Origin: Actinomadura oligospora ATCC 43269
Lineage (GTDB): Bacteria > Actinomycetota > Actinomycetes > Streptosporangiales > Streptosporangiaceae
Direction of reading: 5' to 3'
Assembly: GCF_000518265.1 (NCBI RefSeq)
Contig: NZ_JADG01000019.1
Coordinates: 62,001-126,000 of the forward strand
DNA: 64,000 nt
Shown one piece after another: positions 32,651 through 40,882 of this stretch. A program made the translations under genes and the position numbers. The stretch's first letter is position 1. Each line of letters opens with the position of its first letter. The notes below the pieces were generated by a model. That model had not been told where the DNA came from and ran no database searches. It saw only the letters and a list, made by a program, of their open reading frames with translations.

Positions 32651-33235
32651 GTGTCCGAGACCGTTCACACACGGCGTCCGCATCGGATCGCCGCCGCGTA
32701 CGCCCGCCTGCACGGACGCCCCGCCGAGGGCGTGCCGCGCTGGGCCGTCGTCGCCGCCCACGCGACGGCCTGGGTCGTCCTGCCGTCGTGCCTGTGGCGG
32801 CTGGCGTTCGGCCTCTTCGGCCTGCCGATCGCCGAGCATCCGCGCACGGCGGCGGACATGAGCGGCGACACGCCCTCATGGCTCCCGCAGGGGGCCTACA
32901 TGATCGTGTTGTCCCTGGTCAGCGAGGGGTTGGCGTTCCTGACCGTCGGCCTGGTCAGCACCTGGGGCGAGCGGGTCCCGCGCTGGGTGCCCGGCCTCGG
33001 CGGACGCCGGATCCCCACGCTCGCGGCGGTCGTCCCGGCTGCGCTCGGGGCCGCCGCGGTGATCTGGATCTGCGCGTTCGGGCTGTTCTTCTCGCACCCG
33101 ACCGAGGAGTTCCACCAGACCTTCGCCCACCAGTGGCAGCTCAACCTGCTCATCGTCAGCTACGTGCCGCTGCTCGCCTGGGGGCCCCTCCTGGCCGCCG
33201 TCACGATCGCGTACTACCGCCGCCGCACGCGCTGA
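32651..33235 (+). CDS. Four-helix membrane protein of unknown function
   Basis: A 194-residue membrane protein. GTG at 32651 is preceded by GGAGAGG at 32641-32647. After a basic 30-residue start, hydrophobic segments occur near 35-57, 82-103, 125-145 and 165-185. Conserved-looking charged residues include HPTEEFHQTF in a loop. No family is recognised. It converges on a TetR gene whose stop is 24 bp away. Possibly related to polyketide or lantibiotic immunity membrane proteins, but nothing in the sequence proves that. Confidence 0.75.
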   Translation: MSETVHTRRPHRIAAAYARLHGRPAEGVPRWAVVAAHATAWVVLPSCLWRLAFGLFGLPIAEHPRTAADMSGDTPSWLPQGAYMIVLSLVSEGLAFLTVGLVSTWGERVPRWVPGLGGRRIPTLAAVVPAALGAAAVIWICAFGLFFSHPTEEFHQTFAHQWQLNLLIVSYVPLLAWGPLLAAVTIAYYRRRTR

Positions 33236-33258
33236 CCCGGCGGCGGCGCGCGCCGGGC

Positions 33259-33879
33259 TCAGGGGGCCGCGACGGTGCGCGCGAGGCGGGTCAGGGCCGC
33301 GCGCAGGCGGTCCTCGCCCAGATCGGGGAGCAGCGCGGAGACGTGTTCCGCGCTGAGGACGGCCAGGAGGCCGTGCGCGGCGGCCTCGGGATCCGGGTCG
33401 CCGTCCAGCAGGAGCGCCAGGTGCAGGTGCCAGAACCGGTACGCGCCGATGCGGTACCGCGCGCCGGGGGACGCGGTCTCCGACATCCGCACCAGCGGCA
33501 GGTGTCCCAGCAGGTGGTCGAGGTAGGCGAGGACGAACGCCTCGACCCGTTCGGCGGACGTCGCCCCCGGGCCGAGCGGCGGCGGCCCGCCGAGGATCGC
33601 CTCCTGGAGTTCGCGCTCGCGGGCGTCCAGCAGCGCGACGGCGAGCCCCGCCTTGTCGCCGAAGCGGCGGAACAGCGTCCCCTTGCCGACCCCCGCGGCC
33701 GTCGCGATCTGGTCCATGGACACGGCCTCCGGACCGTGCTCGGCGAACAGCCGGGCCGCCGCGTCCAGCACGGCCGCGCGGTTGCGCGCCGCGTCCGCGC
33801 GCTCTCTCGGCGGCGGGGTGCGCAGCAGTTCCAGGGGCGTTGCATAACCGGACCGCGGTCCGTTACTGTCCTCAGACAC
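33259..33879 (-). CDS. TetR-family regulator (paired with rhodanese)
   Basis: A 206-residue TetR repressor with helix-turn-helix AVSMDQIATAAGVGKGTLFRRF at about 54-75. The C-terminal domain resembles a common actinobacterial group that ends with LARTVAAP-like helices. GTG at 33879 gives the best start; the frame remains open upstream only through the divergent promoter. Two identical-pattern palindromes (33849-33862, inside the first codons, and 33884-33897, upstream) are the likely binding sites. It is divergent from a single-domain rhodanese gene, 39 bp away. Confidence 0.88.
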   Translation of the reverse strand: MSEDSNGPRSGYATPLELLRTPPPRERADAARNRAAVLDAAARLFAEHGPEAVSMDQIATAAGVGKGTLFRRFGDKAGLAVALLDARERELQEAILGGPPPLGPGATSAERVEAFVLAYLDHLLGHLPLVRMSETASPGARYRIGAYRFWHLHLALLLDGDPDPEAAAHGLLAVLSAEHVSALLPDLGEDRLRAALTRLARTVAAP

Positions 33880-33897
33880 GAAACGGACTATAGTCCG
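33849..33897. promoter_or_regulatory. Two CGGAC-N4-GTCCG operators
   Basis: CGGACCGCGGTCCG (33849-33862) and CGGACTATAGTCCG (33884-33897) are perfect 14-bp palindromes with the same arms and different 4-bp centres, spaced 35 bp centre to centre. One lies within the 5' coding part of the TetR gene and the other in the shared promoter, so bound dimers could block both directions. Confidence 0.85.
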
Positions 33898-33918
33898 ATT
33901 CTCGAGAGGATGCTTGGC

Positions 33919-34245
33919 ATGACCGCACTCATCACCCGCGACGAGCTGAAGGCCGCCATCGACGGCGGGAAGGTCACGGTCGTGGACGCCCTCGGCGGCG
34001 ACTACTGGGCCAAGCAGCACCTGCCCGGCGCGATCCCGCTGAACCCGGGCGAGGTGGACGCCGAGGCGGCGAACCGCCTCACCGACCGCGACGCCGCGAT
34101 CGTCACCTACTGCTCCAACGAGGCGTGCCCGAACAGCGGCCAGGTGGCCGACCGCCTGACCGCCCTGGGCTACACCGACGTTCGCAAGTACAAGGAGGGC
34201 ATCGAGGACTGGACGGAGGCCGGGCTCCCCACCGAGTCCGCCTGA
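33919..34245 (+). CDS. Single-domain rhodanese-like protein
   Basis: A 108-residue rhodanese homology domain. The active-site loop YCSNEAC near residue 62 contains the catalytic Cys, and the domain ends with GYTDVRKYKEGIEDWTEAGLP, the usual final helix. Such proteins transfer sulfane sulfur to acceptors such as cyanide or thiols; the acceptor is unknown. ATG at 33919 with GAGAGGA 8 nt upstream is preferred over ATG 33910. It is divergent from a TetR gene through two operators, so expression is probably induced by a specific signal such as reactive sulfur. Confidence 0.9.
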   Translation: MTALITRDELKAAIDGGKVTVVDALGGDYWAKQHLPGAIPLNPGEVDAEAANRLTDRDAAIVTYCSNEACPNSGQVADRLTALGYTDVRKYKEGIEDWTEAGLPTESA

Positions 34246-34272
34246 CCGCCACCCCGGCCCCGGCCCCGATCG

Positions 34273-34749
34273 TTAGAACGGCGCGCTGCGGACGGCCGGG
34301 GTCGTGGCCGCGATCTCGGCCTCCTCGGCGGCGCGCAGGTCGTAGGCGTCCCTCGCGGCGGCGATGGCGCCCTTGTGGACCTCGGTCCAGTCGACCAGGG
34401 CCTTGATGGTCGAGTGCAGACTCGCGCCCAGCGGCGTCAGGGAGTAGTCGACCCGCGGCGGGACGACGGGGTGGACGGTCCGGTGGACCAGGCCGTCCCG
34501 CTCCAGATGCCGCAGGGTGCGGGTCAGCATCCGCTGGCTCACGCCCTGCACCGACCGGCGCAGCTCGGTGAAGCGCAGACTGCGCTCGTCCAGGAGCGCG
34601 ATCACGAGCAGCGACCACTTGTCCGCCACGCGGTCGAGGATCTGCCGGGTCTCGCAGTCCTCCCGGGAGTCCCAGTGCGAGATGTCGAAGCCCTGGTCAG
34701 GGACGGTATCCGCGCAGTAACCGGGGGACTTTGAAGTGCCGTCTTCCAT
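34273..34749 (-). CDS. HxlR-family winged-helix regulator
   Basis: A 158-residue HxlR/DUF24 regulator. The core KWSLLVIALLDERSLRFTELRR and SQRMLTRTLRHLERDGLV is typical. Cysteines at about 12 and 32 precede the DNA-binding domain, the second (DCETRQIL) at the position used for redox or electrophile sensing in some members. It is divergent from a DHA2-type MFS exporter with about 100 bp between, so it probably controls that gene. A sensing role for the Cys is inference. Confidence 0.9.
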   Translation of the reverse strand: MEDGTSKSPGYCADTVPDQGFDISHWDSREDCETRQILDRVADKWSLLVIALLDERSLRFTELRRSVQGVSQRMLTRTLRHLERDGLVHRTVHPVVPPRVDYSLTPLGASLHSTIKALVDWTEVHKGAIAAARDAYDLRAAEEAEIAATTPAVRSAPF

Positions 34750-34851
34750 GATCCCCGATGGTGCCTGACGATGCTGTCGGTATCAAGAGGTAACCGGCAG
34801 GCCCATCGGGAACCGCCGGTTCACACTGCCGGAAGAGGTGTCGGGACCGAA

Positions 34852-36279
34852 ATGAGTACTTCACGCCGCTGGGGTGCGCTCCTGGTGTTGTGCGGGGCGA
34901 TCTTCCTTGAGGGGATCGACGTGGCGATGCTGAACGTCGCGCTGCCGTCGATCCGGGCCGATCTGGGGCTGTCCACGGGCGCGCTGAGCGGCGTCGTCAG
35001 CGCCTACGTGCTCGGGTACGGCGGATTCATGCTGCTCGGCGGCCGCGCCGCCGACCTGTTCGGACGCCGCCGGATGTTCCTGTCCTGGCTCGTGGTGTTC
35101 GTGGTCTTCTCCGGGCTCGGCGGCCTGGCGACCGAGGGCTGGATGCTGCTGACCGCGCGGTTCGTCACCGGCGTCGCCTCCGCGTTCCTCGCGCCCGCCG
35201 GACTGTCGCTGGTCACCGCCGCGTTCCCGGAGGGCCCCGAGCGGACCCGCGCGCTGTCGGTGTACGCCGCGACCGCCGCGGGCGGCTTCACGCTCGGGCT
35301 CGTCGCGGGCGGCCTGCTCACCCCGCTCGGCTGGCGCTGGGTGTTCTTCGCGCCGGTCATCCTGTCGCTGCTGATCCTGGTCGCCGCCGTCCCGCTCGTC
35401 CGGGACGACGCGGAGAACGCTCGTGGCCGCCTCGACGTCCCGGGCGCCCTCCTCTCCACGACCGCCATGTCCGCGCTGGTCTACGGGGTCGTCCGCCTGG
35501 AGCACGCCTCGGACGGCCCGCTCCTGACCGCCGCCGTGTTCGCCGCCGGGATCGTCCTGCTCACCGCGTTCGTCCTCGTCGAGCGGCGCGTCCCGGAACC
35601 CCTCGTGAGGCTCGGCGTCCTGCGCTCCGGGCCGCTGGCGCGCGCGAACCTCACCGCGCTCCTGTTCGTCGGCGCGTTCGGCGGCTTCCAGCTGCTCATG
35701 ACCTTCTACCTCCAGGAGATCCGCGGCTGGACGCCGATGCAGACCGGCCTGACCATGCTCGTCGCGGGCCTGGACCTCGTCCTCGCGCCCACCCTGACGC
35801 CCCGCCTGGTCGCCCGCTTCGGCGTCACGCGGGTGATCCTCGCCGCGACGGTCCTGGCCGCCGCCTGCTACACGACCTTCCTCGGCGCGGGCCTGGACTG
35901 GTCCTACGCCATGATGCTCCCCGGTCTCGTCCTGCTCGGCCTGGCCTTCACCCTCGGCTACGGCCCCCTGACCATGGCCGCCACCGAGGGCGTGGACGAG
36001 TCGGAGCAGGGCCTGGCGAGCGGCCTGCTCTACACGTCCATCCAGTTCGGCACGGCCCTCGGCGTCTCGATCGTCACCGCCGTGAACGTCGCCGTCCTCA
36101 CCGGCGACAGCACCGCCGACAAGCTCGACGCCCTTCACACCGCGATGCTCGTCCCGGTGGCGGTCGCCGTCGCGGGAGCCCTGGTCACCGCTCTCGGTCT
36201 GCGCCGTCGCGGGACCGTTCAGCCGGTGCCCGAGCCCGTCGCGGAGGGCGTCCCCGGGCCCGTCCGGACGAACGCCTGA
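34852..36279 (+). CDS. DHA2-family MFS exporter
   Basis: A 475-residue, 14-helix drug antiporter. Helix 1 has EGIDVAMLNVALPSIRADLG and motif A is GGRAADLFGRRRMF; motif C is replaced by GFTLGLVAGGLLT. It ends with a polar Pro-rich tail. Start ATG at 34852 has a weak GGAAGAGG site about 12 nt upstream. Divergent HxlR regulation suggests induction by an electrophilic or aromatic compound. The substrate is unknown. Confidence 0.9.
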   Translation: MSTSRRWGALLVLCGAIFLEGIDVAMLNVALPSIRADLGLSTGALSGVVSAYVLGYGGFMLLGGRAADLFGRRRMFLSWLVVFVVFSGLGGLATEGWMLLTARFVTGVASAFLAPAGLSLVTAAFPEGPERTRALSVYAATAAGGFTLGLVAGGLLTPLGWRWVFFAPVILSLLILVAAVPLVRDDAENARGRLDVPGALLSTTAMSALVYGVVRLEHASDGPLLTAAVFAAGIVLLTAFVLVERRVPEPLVRLGVLRSGPLARANLTALLFVGAFGGFQLLMTFYLQEIRGWTPMQTGLTMLVAGLDLVLAPTLTPRLVARFGVTRVILAATVLAAACYTTFLGAGLDWSYAMMLPGLVLLGLAFTLGYGPLTMAATEGVDESEQGLASGLLYTSIQFGTALGVSIVTAVNVAVLTGDSTADKLDALHTAMLVPVAVAVAGALVTALGLRRRGTVQPVPEPVAEGVPGPVRTNA

Positions 36280-36324
36280 GCGCGGGCGGGATCGGATGTC
36301 GGTGGGGCGTGGCAGGATGCGGGC

Positions 36325-36459
36325 ATGATCGAGATCGGGCCGCTTCGTCAGGACGAGCGGGACGCGGGGGAGACCCGGGAGCACAACGAGACCGTGCGGC
36401 TCCCGCACGACAAGGCCGCCCGGTCCAACGGGTTCCTCCGCTCCGACCACGCCCTCTGA
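36325..36459 (+). CDS. Short ORF before the AlkZ-like gene (44 aa)
   Basis: A 44-codon ORF whose first residues (MIEIGPLRQDERD) look like the start of a GNAT acetyltransferase, but the rest is charged and does not continue that fold. CAGGATGCGGGCATG around its start is nearly identical to the fur start region (TAGGATGCGGGCATG), so a leaderless promoter is plausible. It ends 1 nt before the next ATG. It may be a decayed gene or a small coupled ORF. Confidence 0.4.
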   Translation: MIEIGPLRQDERDAGETREHNETVRLPHDKAARSNGFLRSDHAL

Positions 36460-36460
36460 C

Positions 36461-37558
36461 ATGGCCGCCACGCTGGGACGACGTGAGCTGAACCGGGCGT
36501 TGCTCGCCCGGCAGCTCCTGCTGCGCCGCCACCGCATGGGTGTCCTCGACACCCTCGAGCACCTGGTCGGGATGCAGGCGCAGGCGCCGAACCCGCCCCA
36601 CCTCGGCCTCTGGACGCGGCTCGAGGAGTTCGACTTCGACGAGCCGGGACGGCTGCTGCACGAGCGCCAGGCCGTCCGCATGGTCCTCATGCGCGGCACG
36701 TTGCACCTGGTCAGCGCACGTGACGCGCTCCGGATCCGGCCGCTCACGCAGACCGTCATGGACGCCTTCCTGCGCAACCAGAGCACGCTTCGCGGCCTGG
36801 ACGGCGTCGACTTCGACGCGGTCCGGGAGACCGTCCGGGAGCTGCTGTCCGCCGAGCCGCTCTCCGACAAGCAGGTGCGGGAGGCGCTGGCCGAACGCTT
36901 CCCCGGGCACGACGCCTCGGAGCTCAACTGGGCGGCGCGCTGCATGCTGCCGCTCGTCCAGGTGCCGCCGCGCGGCGTCTGGGGGGCGTCCGGGCTGGCG
37001 AGGCACGCCGTGCTGGACGCCTGGCTCGGCGAGCCCCCGGCCGAGCCGGACGCCGAGGCGCTCGTGCTGCGCTACCTGGCCGCCTTCGGGCCCGCGAGCG
37101 TGGCCGATGCCCAGCACTGGTCCGGCCTCACCGGACTGAGCGAGGTCTTCGGACGGCTCAGGCCCCGCCTGCTCACCTTCAAGGACGAGACCGGCCGCCT
37201 CCTGTACGACGTGCCGGACGCGCCCCGCCCGGACGCCGACACGCCCGCGCCCGTCCGGTTCGTCCCGGAGTTCGACAACCTCACGCTGTCCCACAGCGAC
37301 CGCACCCGCATCGTCACCGACGAGGACCGCAGGCGCCTGTTCACCGTGAACGGGATCATCCGCGCGGCCGTGCTCGTGGACGGATTCGTGCGCGGCATGT
37401 GGAAGGCCGAGGTCAAGCGCGGAGCCGCGACGCTCCGGATCGAGGAGTTCGCCCCCATCCCGGACGCCACGCGCGAGGAGCTGACGGCCGAGGGCCTGCG
37501 GCTCCTCGAGGCCGCCCACCCGAAGGCGGCGGACCGCACCGTCCTGTTCGCCTCGTAG
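36461..37558 (+). CDS. AlkZ/YcaQ-like winged-helix DNA glycosylase family protein
   Basis: A 365-residue member of the HTH_42 (AlkZ/AlkX) superfamily. It contains the GMQAQAP segment near residue 38, corresponding to the QxQ catalytic motif of these glycosylases. The order is tandem winged helices followed by a beta-rich C-terminal domain with VPEFDNLTLSHSDR. AlkZ unhooks DNA crosslinks; close relatives in actinomycetes act on specific lesions or remain uncharacterised. The ATG at 36461 follows the short upstream ORF by 1 nt. No antibiotic cluster is adjacent, so self-resistance is not implied. Confidence 0.85.
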   Translation: MAATLGRRELNRALLARQLLLRRHRMGVLDTLEHLVGMQAQAPNPPHLGLWTRLEEFDFDEPGRLLHERQAVRMVLMRGTLHLVSARDALRIRPLTQTVMDAFLRNQSTLRGLDGVDFDAVRETVRELLSAEPLSDKQVREALAERFPGHDASELNWAARCMLPLVQVPPRGVWGASGLARHAVLDAWLGEPPAEPDAEALVLRYLAAFGPASVADAQHWSGLTGLSEVFGRLRPRLLTFKDETGRLLYDVPDAPRPDADTPAPVRFVPEFDNLTLSHSDRTRIVTDEDRRRLFTVNGIIRAAVLVDGFVRGMWKAEVKRGAATLRIEEFAPIPDATREELTAEGLRLLEAAHPKAADRTVLFAS

Positions 37559-37565
37559 GCCATGC

Positions 37566-37946
37566 TCACGGCATGAGCTGCTCGGCCAGGCGTTTCGGGG
37601 CCAGCAGCAGGTAGCTCTCGGTGACCAGCTCGGTGATCTCGTCCCAGTCGACGTCCGGGAGGTCGAGCCACGCGCCGACCCACCCGTGCTGGCCCATGTA
37701 GGGCGCGCTGAAGAACCGTTCGGGTTCGGACCCGAGGAGCGCCTGCTGCTCGTCCAGCGTGACCTTCACCCACAGGGACACGCGATTGTCACCGTGGTGG
37801 TTGTCCACGTACCAGGCGAACGTCGTCTTCCGCACGCGGTAGGCGACGTGCGGGCCGTGCCCGGACGGCTCGGACCCCGCCTCCGGCAGGCCCGTGCAGA
37901 TCTCCGTGAGCCGGGCCTTGCGCCGCTCGGTCTCCTTATCGTCCAT
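37566..37946 (-). CDS. MmcQ/YjbR-family protein
   Basis: A 126-residue protein of the YjbR/MmcQ (DUF419) fold, a CyaY-like DNA-binding-type domain. Visible features are KTTFAWYVDNHHGDNRVSLWVKV and the C-terminal WDEITELVTESYLLLAPKRL. Biochemical function is unknown. ATG at 37946 (MDDKETERR) is preferred; ATG at 37958 would also fit. It is convergent with the AlkZ-like gene with only 7 bp between stops. Confidence 0.85.
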   Translation of the reverse strand: MDDKETERRKARLTEICTGLPEAGSEPSGHGPHVAYRVRKTTFAWYVDNHHGDNRVSLWVKVTLDEQQALLGSEPERFFSAPYMGQHGWVGAWLDLPDVDWDEITELVTESYLLLAPKRLAEQLMP

Positions 37947-38080
37947 GCCCGCCATCATGCGCGACGCCACCGACAGTTCCGCGCCAGGCCCAGGCGCGCG
38001 TCAGACGCGAGGGCCAGGTGCGCACGTCAGGCGCGCAGGCAAGGCGGGCGGGTCGGGCCCGCACGTCAAACACGCACGGG

Positions 38081-38734
38081 TCAGGCGGCGTTCAGGTACC
38101 GCAGGACGGCCAGGACGCGCCGGTGGTCGCCGGGCGCGGGCGGCAGGCCGAGCTTGGCGAAGATGTTCGCGACGTGCTTCTCCACGGCCCGTTCGGACAC
38201 CACCAGCGCGCCCGCGATGGCGGCGTTCGAGCGTCCCTCGGCCATGAGCCCGAGCACCTCCCGCTCTCGCGGGGTCAGGCTCGGCAGCCTCGCGCCGCCG
38301 CCCCCGCCGAGCAGCTGCGCGACGACCTCCGGATCGAGCGCCGTGCCGCCGGATGCGACGCGCCGCAACGCCGTCTCGAACTCGGCGAGGTCGGACACGC
38401 GCTCCTTCAGCAGGTAGCCGACCCCGGCGGGCGATCCGGCGAGCAGCTCGGCCGCGTACCGGGTCTCGATGTACTGCGAGAACAGCAGGATCCCGACCGA
38501 CGGGTGGTCGCGGCGGAGCGCGAGCGCGGCCCGCAGGCCCTCGTCGGTGTGCGTCGGAGGCATCCGGACGTCGACGACCGCGACGTCCGGTTCGTGCTCG
38601 GCGACGGCCGCGACCAGCGCGTCCGCGTCGCCGACCGCCGCGGCGACCTCGTGGCCGCGCAGCCGCAGCAGCTGGACGAGCCCGTCGCGCAGGATCACCG
38701 CGTCCTCGGCGATCACCACCCGCAGCGACGTCAC
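38081..38734 (-). CDS. NarL/LuxR-type response regulator
   Basis: A 217-residue response regulator. The receiver domain has EDA near residue 10 and the phospho-acceptor Asp in VVDVRMPP near 54. The Lys is in YLLKE near 108. The LuxR effector domain (LTPREREVLGLMAEGRSNAAI) occupies 148-205. Its start overlaps the stop of the upstream histidine kinase by 4 nt, so they are a coupled pair. Target genes are not evident; nothing nearby shows a dedicated operator. Confidence 0.94.
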   Translation of the reverse strand: MTSLRVVIAEDAVILRDGLVQLLRLRGHEVAAAVGDADALVAAVAEHEPDVAVVDVRMPPTHTDEGLRAALALRRDHPSVGILLFSQYIETRYAAELLAGSPAGVGYLLKERVSDLAEFETALRRVASGGTALDPEVVAQLLGGGGGARLPSLTPREREVLGLMAEGRSNAAIAGALVVSERAVEKHVANIFAKLGLPPAPGDHRRVLAVLRYLNAA

Positions 38735-39996
38735 GGGACGGGGAGGGGAAGGGACACGGTCACGGTGGTGGGGCCTCCGGGAGGGCTGTGCACGGTCAGT
38801 TCGCCGTCAACCGTAGCGATCCGGTCGGCGAGCCCGGCCAGCCCACCGCCCGGCCGGACCTCCGCCCCTCCGCGTCCGTCGTCGGTGACGCGCAGCGCCA
38901 GCCGGCCGTCCGCCGTCCGGGCGTCGATCGTCAGGCGCGACGCGTCCGCGTGCTTGGCGGCGTTGGCGACCAGTTCGGCGGCGCAGAAGTAGGCCATGGA
39001 CTCCAGCGCGGGCGACGGACGTTCGGGCAGGTCGGTGGCCAGTTCGGCGCGGACCGGGCTGCGCGCGCCCAGCGTCGCGAGCGCCGCGTCCAGCCCCTTG
39101 TCGAGGACGGGCGGGTGGATGCCCCGCACCAGTTCGCGCAGCTCCCCGATCGCGGCGCGGGCCTCCTCGTGCGCGGCGTCCACCAGCTCGCGGACGGCGT
39201 CCGGCGCGTCCGGCGGGAGCGTCTCCCTGAGCATCGCGAGCCGGATCGTGACCGCGACCAGCCGGACCTGCGCGCCGTCGTGCAGGTCCCGTTCGATTCG
39301 CCGGACGGTCGCGACCGCGTCCTCGACCGCGTACGAGCGGCTCTCCTCCAGCGCCCTGATGCGTTTCTCGGCCGGTCCGGGACGGAAGACGAACCGCAGG
39401 ACCCGCACGTCCAGGCCGGCGGCGGCGCGGGTCACGGCGGGCGCGGCCAGCAGCAACGACGCGCCGACGGCCGTGAGCCCGAGCACGCGAGGCCAGGTGT
39501 CGAAGAGGATCCCGGAGATCATCAGTCCGTGGCGGATGCGCCCGGACGCGTCCGTGACCGTCGTCTCGTTCATTCCCAGCCGCCACTGCACCGGGTACGT
39601 CAGCAGGACCGCCCCGTACACCCACGTGAGCAGGACGGCCAGCAGCCCGAGCAGCCCCGTCGGGACGCTCGCGGCCAGGTAACCGAACGCGCGGTAGCCG
39701 AGACGTCCGTGCTGTTCGCGCACCCAGTTCCGCATGCCGCGGGCCTTCCCGCGGGACGGCATGGGCACGTCCTCACCGAGCAGCCGGGCCGCCAGGACGC
39801 GTCGCCCCTCGGCCATCCGGACCGACCCGTGCAGCACGGCCGCGGTCGCGGGCCTGCCGATCCGGGTGACGGAGAGGACCAGCGCGGCGAGCCCCGCGTA
39901 GACCGCGTAGTAGACCCCGAACGCGCTCAGCGCGCCGCCTCCGACCAGGTAGAGCGCGGGCGCCCAGCAGCGCCGGTCGTAGGGGTTCCACCTCAT
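38731..39996 (-). CDS. NarX-type sensor histidine kinase
   Basis: A 421-residue membrane kinase. Hydrophobic segments lie near 12-42, 105-130 and 170-195, with an extracellular loop between them. The HisKA_3 box is RIERDLHDGAQVRL with the phospho-His near 258, and the ATPase domain has ELVANAAKHA (N box), DDGRGG and GGGLAGLADR. ATG at 39996 (MRWNPYDRR) is chosen because the longer frame upstream is Pro-rich and non-conserved. It forms a two-gene operon with the LuxR-type regulator. The signal is unknown. Confidence 0.92.
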   Translation of the reverse strand: MRWNPYDRRCWAPALYLVGGGALSAFGVYYAVYAGLAALVLSVTRIGRPATAAVLHGSVRMAEGRRVLAARLLGEDVPMPSRGKARGMRNWVREQHGRLGYRAFGYLAASVPTGLLGLLAVLLTWVYGAVLLTYPVQWRLGMNETTVTDASGRIRHGLMISGILFDTWPRVLGLTAVGASLLLAAPAVTRAAAGLDVRVLRFVFRPGPAEKRIRALEESRSYAVEDAVATVRRIERDLHDGAQVRLVAVTIRLAMLRETLPPDAPDAVRELVDAAHEEARAAIGELRELVRGIHPPVLDKGLDAALATLGARSPVRAELATDLPERPSPALESMAYFCAAELVANAAKHADASRLTIDARTADGRLALRVTDDGRGGAEVRPGGGLAGLADRIATVDGELTVHSPPGGPTTVTVSLPLPVP

Positions 39997-40078
39997 GCGC
40001 CCAGCGTCGCCGACGACGGGCGTCCGCGTCGATCGTGCCTCCACGGGGACGGGGGGTTCGGCTGGCCCCACCCTCGCG

Positions 40079-40690
40079 TCAGGCGGCGTCGCAGTCCGAG
40101 TCGTCGTCCGAATCCTCGTCCGAGTCGATGCCGGGGCAGCCGCCCACGTCCGCGCAGCCAGGGCCGATCTCGACGGCCGCCGAAGGCGGCTCGGCGTCGG
40201 TGGGGCAGACCGGGGAGTCCGGGCAGACCGGCGCGTCCGGGTCGAGCCCGGCGAGCAGCGTGGTCAGGATGTCGTCGAAGGACGCCAGCTGCTCGGGCGT
40301 GAGCCGGTCGAACACCAGGCGGCGGACCTCGCCGACGTGTCCCGGCGCGGCCTTCTCGACGACCGCCATGCCGTCGTCGGTCAGCGACGCGATGATCGCG
40401 CGCCGGTCGTCCGGATGGCGGCTGCGCACCACCCAGCCGTTCGCCTGGAGCTTGTTGACCGCGTGCGACAGCCGGCTCGGGGACGCGCGCACGACCGTGG
40501 CCAGCTCGGTCATGGTGAGCGACCGGCCGGGCGCCTCCGAGAGCATCGCCAGGATCAGGTAGTAGCTGAAGGGCAGGCCCTCGTCACGGCCGAGCTGCCG
40601 CTCCATCGCCTCCGACAGCAGCCGGGAGAACGCGACGAAGGCGCGCCAGGTCTGCTGCTCCTCGTCGTCGAGCCACCGGGTGTCCGTCAT
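40079..40690 (-). CDS. MarR-family regulator with Cys-rich acidic tail
   Basis: A 203-residue protein. Residues 1-145 are a complete MarR domain (MTELATVVRASPSRLSHAVNKL, then RHPDDRRAIIASLTDDG). After residue 155 follows an unusual tail of about 45 residues with five Cys (CPDSPVC, GCADVGGC, CDAA end) and a run of Asp/Glu/Ser. The tail could bind metal or sense redox state. Start ATG at 40690; a TTGAA/TTCAA palindrome at 40705-40716 just upstream is the probable autoregulatory operator. Targets unknown. Confidence 0.88.
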   Translation of the reverse strand: MTDTRWLDDEEQQTWRAFVAFSRLLSEAMERQLGRDEGLPFSYYLILAMLSEAPGRSLTMTELATVVRASPSRLSHAVNKLQANGWVVRSRHPDDRRAIIASLTDDGMAVVEKAAPGHVGEVRRLVFDRLTPEQLASFDDILTTLLAGLDPDAPVCPDSPVCPTDAEPPSAAVEIGPGCADVGGCPGIDSDEDSDDDSDCDAA

Positions 40691-40704
40691 ACCGGACATC
40701 ATAC

Positions 40705-40716
40705 TTGAAGTTTCAA
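40705..40716. promoter_or_regulatory. MarR operator upstream of the Cys-tailed regulator
   Basis: TTGAAGTTTCAA, a 12-bp dyad (TTGAA-GT-TTCAA), lies 15-26 bp before the regulator ATG. It is typical of MarR-family sites and is suited to autorepression. Confidence 0.65.
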
Positions 40717-40882
40717 TGATCTGTCCGAGCCGCCCCCGCGAAATATCTCGAAGGCGGACGGACGGTACAGATCGGACGACCGAGGGCCGCGCCGCCCCCG
40801 GGCGTGTCACACCGGACCCGATCATGTCCGGCAGAGCCCGGCGGGATTCAGGCGATCTCGCCCGAACCCGGTCGATCCGGCC

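Noticed and set aside
34750-34851. HxlR operator in the divergent promoter
   Set aside because: Only a weak CGGT/ACCG dyad is visible, not enough to call a site.
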